The notes beneath the pieces are model-generated. The model was not told the origin of the DNA and did not search any database. It saw nothing but the letters and a program-made list of their open reading frames with translations. From Balanoglossus misakiensis (lineage: Eukaryota; Hemichordata), in NCBI GenBank assembly GCA_040954595.2, contig CM082576.2, positions 11,284,001 to 11,348,000 of the forward strand: a stretch of 64,000 bases of DNA, in the 5' to 3' direction. Positions 23,491 to 34,300 of the stretch are shown here, piece by piece. Position 1 is the stretch's first letter; every line of letters starts with the position of its first letter. Made by a program: the position numbers and the translations under genes.

Positions 23491-25942
23491 CTATTCCAGA
23501 CTCATTAAATATTCAGTCAGTAAGTTGGCTGTATTTCTTCCACTGATGACGGAGCCTTCCATTGCACTCACGACACTCTCCATAGCATTGATGTTGTACA
23601 AACCTTTAGCCAACTCAATGCTTTGGTATTGAGTGCCGCTTGACAATGGAGCCAGAACAGGAAATGTGTACGTCCAGAAATGGTCATACACTTGCACAAC
23701 TCCTTCAAAGATGTCGCTGACAAACGCAGTCATATTCACTCGACTGAATATTTTGTAGATGTTGACTGCCCCAGCAGTGTCTAAATGCTGTATAGAAACC
23801 CATGGTGCCGTCGAGTTCGACGTTGTCAGGATGAACTCGGGCTCAACCCAGCTCTCGTTCTGACCGAAGTGGTGTGGATTAATGCGGGATGCTGTTACTA
23901 TAGTGACAAACCAGTTTACCCAGTTTCGCACAGGTTGCTTTTTCAAAGGTTTGAAATTCAGAAATTTTATACCTAAAATGGAAAAATATATTGAAGACAT
24001 GGTTAAGTTTCATATAAAAAAAACAGACTCTGAAAATGAAAAACCCTTTGCATCCTGGTATTTTCGCTTGTAGGTTATACGTGGTCTACTGATCTGAGTG
24101 ATCAGTACGTCTTCACACCAACTTTAGAATTACGAGTACCAGTCTTGGTCCCTCGACAGCACTATCTAAAATGCTTTCTATCCCAAGTTCTAACAAACGC
24201 AACAACTCACCAGTCCATTCTAAAGGAGCAGCAATGACAACAGCATCAGCATGTATGGTTTTTGTCTTCCCGCTGTGTGTCTTGTAGGCAACACTGTAGG
24301 ATTTGTCTGTATTCTGTGTCAGTGCAGTCACAGTAGACTCTAACAGTGCATGAGCTCCAGATGCCGACAGAAGAGCTCTTGGCAGCATGCTGTTGCCTTC
24401 TTTGGCAGAGTATGCTGTAAGTTGTAAGAGACAATGTCATGGAAAGCCATGTTTTGATTCCTCCTCAAAATTAAAAGTCAGCAAAGGACGATGTCAAAAG
24501 CTACATATGCTATTTTAGCCAATTAAGTAAGCCTTTCTGGCAACAAAATTTAACGGTCGTTGTAAAATGACCAACTGCAGCGACAAATATGGGAAGAATC
24601 TCTATTTTTTTAAAGGGATCCATCACTTACCTGTTTCAATGGCACCTGTATAAGCCACAAAGCTCGCAAAGGCCTGAGTGCCGTCAAGTTGTTGATCATA
24701 GATATGGCGCAGCAATGGATCCATTCCAGCAAACTTCAACTCTGCAGCAACATCCTGAAAGAAATCCTCGCCACTCCTTGAGGCGTAGGACGATAAACTC
24801 CCAACCTCCAGAAAGTCAGGAATGAAATGAAAAGGCTTGCCTGTCAGGTCACGTTCCAAATAGTTGGTTTCAAGCCTTGCCAGGAAAGTGCCCAGTTCAA
24901 TGGCAACTTTCAGAGCAGAGATAGCGTGTGTCTGCAAGACTTCAACCAGATCCCAAGTTTTGTTACCATCCCATGATAACAGGCTCCCCTTACTAGCTGA
25001 TGCGGTGTTATCCAGACTAGCACCTTGGACTTCAACAGGAATTTGAAGTTCCTTGGAAAGCTCTACTAGATACCTGAATTGAATAATGAGAGAACATTTG
25101 TGTGATTTCTAAGATTACTTCATTGATGATTGAATACATTGGAAGGAAATGAAAATAGACTTGCCTGTTTGATGTCGCCCATGCAGCAGCACCAACTTCA
25201 ATAACTTTTCCATGTACAGTGATATTCTTGATTCGACCACCTGTTGATATCCAGGCAGACAAGTGTGTAAATAGGCATGCTTAGAGTATTTGCGATTGTG
25301 GCATAAATCAATCATGTAGTTTAGAGCTATAGAAAAGGAATAAACAGAAACGGAAGCAAATATTTTTTTGAAACATTCCCTTCAGTTTATTGCTCTGTTA
25401 CCTTCACCACGGAGCCCGTAATAATCCATAGATGGCCGCTGAGGGCGTTACAGCGAAGTTTTGGGTGGATTGATAAACTTTTCCAAGTCTAATCCAGGAG
25501 TCTGATCTAGCTACACACGTACAATAGTGCAAACGACATTTCCTTCTCATCCTTTGGCTTTTCGGAGCCCCAGCTAATTGTTCCCATCGAACACGGGAAA
25601 CACAGAAAACGGTAACACAATGAGAAGTCTGTAAACACCATAAACATAATAGAGATACCAGTCTTATATCCTTGCACATATCCTCGACTTGCGCTGGGAA
25701 TATGGTATGGGGAATATCGGCTCACCTATATCACCGGTCGATTCAACCACGGTTATGGAAGTATTGCCAAATTGTTTACTGAGATAATATGCACATGAAG
25801 TGCCTCCAACACCAGCTCCGACGATAACGACATGTCTGTTGCCAGAAATGGGCCCATCAAGACGAAATGTCGAACTCCGTGTGCCAAACGTTAGAACAAT
25901 TTGAAATACAAACATATGAAGTACGCATATTTTAAAATCCAT
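23491..25942 (-). CDS. PCYOX1: Prenylcysteine oxidase
   Basis: Five exons: 25942-25726, 25240-25165, 25073-24631, 24414-24211 and 23972-23491; 1422 nt, 473 residues (human PCYOX1 about 505). The N-terminus is a signal peptide (MDFKICVLHMFVFQIVLTFG), followed by the FAD Rossmann motif VVIVGAGVGGTSCAYYLS (GxGxxG) ending at ITVVES. Exon 2 reads GGRIKNITVHGKVIEVGAA, as in the family. Exon 4 has ADAVVIAAPLEW. Exon 2 ends CAG|GCAAGT, so intron 2 is a GC-AG intron. The enzyme is a lysosomal FAD thioether oxidase that degrades prenylcysteines to cysteine, an aldehyde and hydrogen peroxide. An in-frame ATG four codons upstream (25954) could also start it. PCYOX1 and PCYOX1L cannot be separated here. 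Confidence 0.92.
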
Positions 25943-26249
25943 AGTGACCAACACAGTTTAGAGTCTTATGAAAGAATGTTAAAGACTGGTCTATTTAACA
26001 TCTACCAAGGTCTTGCTTCAGGTAAATGGCCGTCACATCAGACAAAAGATGTCAGTATGAACTTTGACACCAGCTTTATTACGAAAAGTTCAAAGGAGGA
26101 TAACGCTGACATATCTGTAGGCCGTCTACTGTTTAGGACTACAAATGTCGTTAAAAGTATATTTTCTTGCCTTACAAAACATTTCAGTTCATTGTTCTGC
26201 GCCAGTTGCCTAGGTACAACCATATTTTCACGAGGAATGCACCAAAGGA

Positions 26250-26762
26250 CTAATTGACGATGTAAATCTGAGTTGGCAACTGTCTCGTCTCCATCGTTTC
26301 CAAGGCTACCTCGTCTTCCGCAGATGTCAAGTATCTATTGACAACTTTTCTCCACTTTCCAGTTTTTCCGTTTCGTTCGACGTGAATGTCATCAAATGCT
26401 CTGATGATGATCCAGTCAGTCTGGCACGCTTTATCGCGTGTGTTTTCCGGAACCTTTCCATCACTTTTGGCTTTTGTGCGAGGAGTCTTTGAATGTGGAA
26501 AATGATTTGCGCGTTCCCGTGTTTTGCTTAAACGGTAGTCAACTATTTTTCGTTTTCGAAGGCCATACGGGTGCCGACTAGGCAATCCAGGTGAAATGTC
26601 CGGAAGGTTTCGTCTTGAGCTTTTCGATTTCCTTTTTGTCGTACGTCTCATCCTCCTCCTCACTGCAGTGTGTACGTGTGTAGACCTGCAAACTTGTTGT
26701 ACTCTTCGAAACAGTTCGTTGCTGAGCAACGGAATATTCGCACAACTGATCATGTGACACAT
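26250..26762 (-). CDS. Unassigned basic single-exon protein, divergent partner of the H3-like gene
   Basis: One open reading frame of 170 codons with no introns, not recognised. The middle is strongly basic (RRRMRRTTKRKSKSSRR, then HPYGLRKRKIVDYRLSK), suggesting a nuclear, DNA- or chromatin-associated protein. The C-terminal part (ACQTDWIIIRAFDDIHVERN, then KWRKVVNRYL) is less biased and could fold. ATGs are available at 26762, 26753 and 26651. An E-box ATCATGTGAC overlaps the first codons (26749-26758), and only 147 bp separate the longest version from the H3 start, so initiation at 26651 (MRRTTKRK) is quite possible. It is divergent from the H3-like gene and 296 bp upstream of PCYOX1 on the same strand. 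It may be real or a chance ORF; there is no homology evidence. Confidence 0.5.
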   Translation of the reverse strand: MCHMISCANIPLLSNELFRRVQQVCRSTHVHTAVRRRMRRTTKRKSKSSRRNLPDISPGLPSRHPYGLRKRKIVDYRLSKTRERANHFPHSKTPRTKAKSDGKVPENTRDKACQTDWIIIRAFDDIHVERNGKTGKWRKVVNRYLTSAEDEVALETMETRQLPTQIYIVN

Positions 26763-26909
26763 GACGTTTCACGTCACGTGATTATGAACGAACGATGCAC
26801 AGCAGACGACAAATTTTGTACATTTCTTTTATGAGTTTCCCTTCACACGACTGTCCCATGACACAGCCTTGTATTCTTTGTAAGGTGTAGGTGGCGTCCA
26901 TAAAACACG
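26763..26909. promoter_or_regulatory. Short divergent promoter, ORF170 and histone H3-like gene
   Basis: A gap of 147 bp containing GTCACGTGAT at 26773-26782 and a TGACGTTTCACGTCA-like imperfect palindrome just beside it. ATCATGTGAC at 26749-26758 adds another E-box type site. No TATA box is evident. Confidence 0.5.
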
Positions 26910-27727
26910 ATGGTGCGTACAAAGCAAGCATTCAAACGTACTCAGCAGGGTGAAACAATAATGACGACAAAAGCATCGGTTTTCATTCGACAGTGTGTGA
27001 AGATGAAGTCGAAGAATGGACAAGGCAAGAACCTGAGTTTGATAGCAGCCGGAAATCGAGTCGGTGGTATCAAACGACCCGTAAGATATCGTCCAGGGAA
27101 CCTGGCATTGAAGGAAATTCGAAAATATCAGAGAAGTTGTGAATTGCTTATTAAGAAGTTGCCATTTCAGAGGCTTGTCAAGGAAATTGCTCAGAACTAT
27201 CGCACAGGGATAAGATTTCATACGGACGCGTTATTTGCTCTGCAGGTATGGTGGCAACGAAATCTCATCACCTATAACCCTTAATTTTGTGTCGTCTCGC
27301 CAAATTGAAAAGTAAAATTGAAAAAAAAACCCCGCAAAGTCAGACTTCTTTGTGAAATTTTTAATACAATGAACAGGACCTGGTTTGTACAAGTGATATT
27401 GCCCTTGTTTTGGGTCGCAGTATTCGTATGCAGTCAATTACCCATAAACACCTGTTGTCACTGAATGAAATAATTAATATTTTTACTGAATGATGAAGTT
27501 GAGACTCACTCATTGTTTATTGCACAACATTATAGAATTTTCCTAGTAGTAGGAACTAACATTCTCCCTCTCATTATCCATTTAAATCCATCTAACAGGA
27601 GGCAGCGGAAAGCCATTTGGTAGGATTGTTTGAAGACAGCTATCTGTGTTCACTTCATGCAAAAAGAGTGACATTAACACCAAGGGACATAGCTCTAGCA
27701 AGACGACTTAGAGGTGAAAGGTACTAG
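26910..27727 (+). CDS. Divergent histone H3 variant (candidate CenH3 or lineage-specific H3), intron-containing
   Basis: Two exons, 26910-27245 and 27599-27727, giving 154 residues against 135-136 for H3. The tail starts VRTKQ, keeping K4, then diverges. K9 context is FKRTQQG instead of ARKSTGG, the K27 ARKSAP block is absent, and the tail is 18 residues longer before [12 protein letters not shown], which keeps K36. The histone fold is intact: [68 protein letters not shown]. Several positions resemble CENP-A (LKEIRK, EAAE, EDxYL, LHAxRVTL), but loop 1 has the H3 length and lacks the two-residue CENP-A insertion. The intron falls exactly at ALQ|EAAE, phase 0, the position I recall for vertebrate H3.3. 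Having an intron and no histone stem-loop, it is likely a polyadenylated, replication-independent variant. Confidence 0.9.
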
Positions 27728-28333
27728 GTGTTGAGAGAAATGACACGTACATGGTGCATCAACAATGGTTTGACAACCACCAAGGATCAGCATATGTGTA
27801 GACCAACTGGCTGTTCAGCGAACTCACTTATGCAGTGAATTCAATCTATCTTGGTCAAAATTGGATTCTTCCATACTCTTGCCCAAGTAGGGAACTAGTG
27901 ACCACTCTCTCTCCTATATATCAGAAAAGTGGCCATTTGGAGGGGCTCATATAGCTCCATATCCAAGAAAGTCATTGTATATACAAAGAGTGATAGACAT
28001 ACCGGTAGTACTACACCACTGTCAAGTTTTTGTCACTTGAAAACCTGAAACCCGGAATCGATTGAGAATGCAACAATTTTTACACTACAATATAAATCAA
28101 AATCAACTTTATTGACACTTTTATACACTTTCTACATATCAAAGGCACAACTTCAAAATCAAACAATAAATCTTCAAACTTTAAAATTACAGGTATAAAT
28201 ACCAGACACATTACAAATATTTAATTATACTGTACATAGTTATCAGCTGTATGCTGCTGAAAGTTTACATTTACGTAAATATGTAGTCCTTATCAACATT
28301 GACAAGGGACAGTCTTCTCTCCCAGTTTCCAAC
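27728..28333. other. Convergent gap between the H3-like gene and the coiled-coil gene
   Basis: It contains the 3' UTRs. A minus-strand AATAAA at 28108-28113 fits the coiled-coil gene (about 220 nt past its stop). A plus-strand AATAAA at 28165-28170 may serve the H3-like gene. No histone stem-loop is present. Confidence 0.5.
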
Positions 28334-31300
28334 TCATTTCTTGCGAGCACTACTTCCACCTATCAAAAGATGGATAAAAGCTTGATTTATTATTTGTAAG
28401 CTATAAGTTTATTAGATTAATACTGAAATGAAGCTTTTGCATGGAAATGATATTATCTGTAAATGATTTTATAGTATAACGTGAAGCCACGTTTTACCAT
28501 TGAACATGATGGTCACTACTGCCCTTTATTATTCCCCTATGCTTATCTGGTACCCATACCAATGACTATACTTGGGACTCAAGTCATAGTAAAATGCATG
28601 GAATAGACTGTGAGCTTCTTGTTTACGCTTATTTTTGTTGACAGAATAAGACCAAGTGTTTGGCAGTATTTTCTGTTAGTTTTTTTTTTTCATCTAAAAA
28701 GCAATTTGAGATTACCTATTTGAATCCATTTTTTATTTGTTTCATTAAAGCAACGCTTACAGAAACACATTTACATGTCTCCCACTGAGTGATAATTTTC
28801 TGTTAAAACCAATCTAACATGCAGAATATATCACTGAAGTGCTACACCACCTATATTGTGTTAAACATACATTATATTCATTGATGCGCCTCTGCACAAA
28901 AAATGTAAACATGCAGTTGCCTTTTTTTGCAAGCATGCATGGAATGCCAGGCTTTCATGTTGAAAAAAATTGTATTGTTTGTGCCAAGGTGCATCTTCAG
29001 TTTTAAGCATGTTGGCTCTCTACAGTGATGTATGGCAAGCGTTTGCTGTGATGCGGCGGTAGTTTACAAAGTGCAGTTAGATAAGTTGCAGTGGCAGTGC
29101 TGTTGACTGTTAGAAATTATCATGCTATCCCAAGTACCGGTAATTATCTTGATTACCAAACTACCAGTACCCACCTCATTACCTAGCTAACTTAGATACC
29201 ATCGCTAAGGCAGTCAAACATAAGGAAAAATCACACAGTTAGAAAAGAAATTTGCTAGAATTAGGATATGTTATCTCCTCAGCCACAACAACACTTTCAG
29301 CAATAGCACCAGCTGCAGATGAAAAACAGATTACAGACACCAGATCCCATCCTCTGGGATACAAACTGGCTTTGCCAAAAGACCTTTATAGTTTACCAAA
29401 CATACATGTGTATGGACATACTTCCAGGCACTCCTGACATGTAAGACATCTTAAATTTTCTTTTTGAGTTACTATGACAGTATTTGTCTTTTCCAGTATA
29501 CTCAGGTGAAATAAGACCTATATTTCTAGTTTGGTGCATGCGCTGGTTTTATGTAGCATTATCATGTGAAACCTTTATGTTAAACAAATAGTGGCTAGTA
29601 GAAAGTGTGGATTTGAAAAGATATTATAAGTACAAGTATAGTAAATATCAAAGCTGGTTTTGAAGTGCTGGACCAAAGTGACCATACAAATTAGCACAAA
29701 GAGCTGTCTCAAGAAATGTGTCTGTAAAAAAACAAAACAGTAATCTGGAACTCGGTCACTGTGAATGACTTCTCTTAAGTGTCTTACCTTTGAGTTCATC
29801 TCTTGCTTTGTTTAGGTTATCATTTGGTTTTGTCTGTTCAAATTTACGAGACTCTAGATAGTCCCTGAAAGCAGTCGGTGGTCTCGGTGATGTGTGAGGC
29901 CTGCTACTCTGTCTGCTCTCTAAAATGGTAAAAATATAACATTATGTTATTAGATGCAGTGTAGATTGGTAACAGGCACAACAGGGTACCGCACATCTTG
30001 CAAAATGTTGTGAACATCTTGAAAAATGAGTCTCTGTAAAACATCATGGTATTTGCCAGTATTTGGAATCTTTATGTGGGAGATTACTAAAATGAAGAGT
30101 GTACCATTGAATCTTGGAGTTGCTTAATTAGACAATAACTAAATTTATAAGTATGTTATTTCATCATCAGAGTAAAGTACGTTCTTGTCAACAACAAAAA
30201 AAGAAAAAAAAAGTACGTTCTTAAGAAGTCAAACACGAAACAGTCTAGCAACAAATTTTATGGAGATAAAAAGATGCAACACACACACCCACACAAATAG
30301 AGACAATGTTATGACTTCATATTTCAATGTCTACCCACCTGTTGGTCGTCTGCTAGCCACTGTTTCCAGGAAAGTCGCCAGCAACGCAAGTTCCCGTTGC
30401 AGTTTATCAGTTATGTCAGATACCTTCTGTTCCCTCTGATCAGTTTTCTCCTGCAACTTGGTAATGTCATCCAAGAATAGCTTGTCACGTTCGGCAAATT
30501 CTTTCTCCATCTCTTTGTCTTCTTTCCAACCTTCTTCGAGTTTACCTGCAAAGGAAATAGCGTGACATTACACACTGATGTATTTAAGTATAACCAGGCG
30601 ATAAAAGCCGGTAACTGGCAAATACAACTGGATACTTTGCATTTCCAAACTGGCTACTGTTGATAAAATTATATACAAAATTCCTGGGGTAACTGTCAGA
30701 TGTTGTTCAACCAAACTCTGGTTTTCATTACCACCACCCCATTTACCCCTCACCTCTTTGTCTCGCCACTTCTAGCTGTAGAGCTTCCTTCAGTGCTGCA
30801 TTTACGCTGGTTTGCTTCAGGAAACTTTCACATTCATCTTCCATTTTCTTCATTGACTGCGATTAGCAAATGGAAGAAGCAAGTTACAAAAAAAGCACTT
30901 GCGGACAGTTTGAATCATTGTAACCACAAACGGAAAACAGAATTAAAAATACATAAAATTTTTTTACTCAAAATAATTGTTACTATCAACTTTTCTTTTA
31001 AAATACAAATAATTGCACCGCCATGATGACATTAGTCAGTAGGACATAATCCTACCTCACTGAATCTTGCATTTTCTTCAATAACCGATTTCAACTTTCT
31101 CCCAGCATGGTATATCTTTTCTTCCATTTCTCTGGTCTCCTTGGCCTGTTCTCTCATGGTACTAAGGGTTTTGACTCTGTTCGCTTTGAGTTGCTCTTTG
31201 AGCTGGAGCTGAGACAAACATGTTAAAACCTGAAATGAGTTTACTGATTCTTTCTCAGGGATGAATTTAGGTAAACATAAAAATAGTGTTCAAGACAGTA

Positions 31301-34300
31301 TACATGCCATAACGGTCTACATTTACGTGTAATCATAGACAATAGAAGTCTATGGTGTAATTGAATTTATCAAGTGTGCATGCTGCCTGAATGAAACATA
31401 ATAGACAGAGATTTTAAAGAAAATTTAAATAATTGCACATACTCAGCGACACCTGGAATGGTCAGCTTGAGTACTAGTATCTAAGATAACAAATTTCATA
31501 ATCTACTACTGACGGTTCGGTTAATCATAAGCGTATCACTACTTTTGTTAGAAACATACAGAGTAAAGAACAAGTCTTGTGCAGATGGCTCCCAGCACTC
31601 TGCTACCACTGACACTAACTACTGGTTGGAGGTAGCATGGTGTTGGGTCTACTGTACACGACAGAATCATTCAACCTAGGCTAGATAACGATAGCTAGAA
31701 CTAGACAGTTGGTGCACATGCACTTGTAACATTACTACATGTATTGATCAATAAACACTGTAAACAGTTGGCAACAAACAGTATGTTCACAAAACAAAAC
31801 GATACTGCATACGGAAGAGACAATATGCATTCAACACAACAGACACAGAATGCAATTTTTTTTCACTTCACTGCAAACTGTCTACAGGATAAGTCAATAT
31901 GTGTGAGTAACACTAACAGTAAGAAAAATCCTTATTTTTCTGTAACCATCTCAGTATTATTTACATAGACATTTAGTAAATTATCTACTGCTATGGACGT
32001 AAAGTCTGAAATAAACGTTAATAAAAATAATATTGTAAAATTTTGTTAGTAAAAACATTATGGAATCTAAACTGTCAATAATACACTGATAAAGGATTAG
32101 AATAACCTTGAGTGAAGGGGCACCTTTACTCTTCATGCCGAAGAGTACAGTTGGAATCAGAGATGAGCATGCAAGCAGAGAGAAAAATAGAGAAGAAAAG
32201 TCAATAAATGAATTTTTCCCAACTAGAATCCCAAAACAGTTATATGTGTATAAGTTTTTAAATGTCACATCCTAATTGTCATGTCTGAAACCTTTCCTAC
32301 AGTAAATGCAGTTGTGGCATCGAATGGATGTTTCACAGTACACATTGACTTTAAACCATGAGAGACACAGTTCACTTGGTGTCTTCAAGTGAAAATTCTG
32401 GTTATGCTCTCAACTGAGTAAATAATGCATTTATTATGCACGACAAGATACATGTAGGTGCTCATATCACAGATACATGAACATGTACCAGATAAAACTC
32501 ACAGGAATAACAAATGCAAATCAATCGATCCAATAACATGTTCAGTGTTCCAAAGAGAATCATTCCATCCACAATATTATTCTTTACTATCAATCACGTG
32601 ATCTGGCAATGTGTCACATGGCGCAGTCATTTCCAGATGACGGGCAAGCAATATTTCGGCATCCAGTAAAAGTTTTCCCGAGTATGTTTTTACTTTAGAA
32701 CCGCCAAACACGCAACATGTATCGGGTATGTTGCCTCATCAGCCTCATTGCATTTCGTCTGCACAGTCTTTGTCTGCACCACGTAAGTCCACGTTGCTGA
32801 AGTTGCCCGTCATCTGGAAATTTGAATGCGAACGCAACTGCCACCTGAGCGCGTCTGACGTCATTTGATAGCGAAGAATAGCATAATTCAAGTAAACATG
32901 GGAGTCCACCAGAATTAATAACAGTGGGAATAGTAAAAAGGCAGCTGCAACCAGGAGTCAAACTTTATTGATAAAGCGCCAACGTTTTGGCACCGCACAG
33001 GTTGCCTTCTTCAGGGTAACAGGTGATAGTCTGGTTAAATGGATATAATGGAATTATTTGTAACAGACATAAATGTTGGTTAAAAGCAAAATGTTAGAGG
33101 ACTAATGCAAGTATGGGTGCACCACAAGCTCGCTGAAGGATTTGGGTAATAACGCCATCAGAGGGGAGCATGTCCAGACAGAAATACTTCCTGGCAGCTA
33201 AAATATATGAATGTTTTGTGAAACTTCATATGCAAAAAAAATGACAACATCCTCATCAATCATCAGTCAACTGTTTTGGAAAAGAAAATTAGACATAGGA
33301 AGGTCACTGGTGACGATACGTCACATGGTCGAATGTCAAAATTGATACCAGAGATCTCTGCAACATGAAACACAATTGTGATTTCATATCAGTTGTCTTG
33401 CTTTGTGCATAATGGGCCACCATGAGATCAAATGCAACGTTATCTTAAAACAGACAAAACTCCAACCTGTGGTCTGGTTATGCGATCAATATCTTGCTTT
33501 TTCCTTCTGGTCTCATCTGTGAGTCCTCCTCGCTTGTTCTTCAGTTCTGTTTAGGACAAAAACCAAACGAAAACATATGAACCACTGGAAAAAAAATTGT
33601 ATCATGCATTGCTATATAGAGGTTTGCTATGTGCTATGTTACATTTGTAACAAAAATTTAGGCTGTACATACAGTTTGCTTTGATCATAGACAGACTATT
33701 TTGAAAATGATGAAAGTTTAGTTTTAACTGATCTGAAGATTATTTGTAGTGGCTTGAATATTTAGAAAACACTTATGGCATCTACTGTACCACCCATACT
33801 AACACCATAGATACATGTACACTGGTCACATGATGGTAGCCTTTATTGTGACACTTACTGACAATACTTTTCTTCATTGAATCAAAGTCTGTGGTCTTTT
33901 CTTCAAATTTCGTCTCAAATTCTTCATAACCGGGTGTTTTGTCTTCTATAGTTTGTTTTTTATCAGCAAGTTCATTTTCCATGCCTGCAATGTCATCCTG
34001 AAGTTGGGGGAGATAGTATTTGTTACATGTTTAATAGATACTACAAACCGTCAAATTGTAATGTTGACATACTACATATAATGGTACTATACTTAATAAT
34101 AAAAGTGAATTTGAAGATAATATATTATCACAGAATCTAACCACACAACTTTCATAAACATCCTGAATAGAGGGAATACATCATTTTTACATGGATGACT
34201 GAGAATCTCACATTTCAATTTTCATCAAACACACCTGGCAGGACATTCTGGTTTACTGGGATAGAGGCTTCACAGTTCTTTCAAATAGCTGTTGATGATT

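Noticed and set aside
26910-27245. Processed H3 pseudogene
   Set aside because: The frame is intact, an intron with good borders splits it at a conserved position, and changes respect the histone fold.
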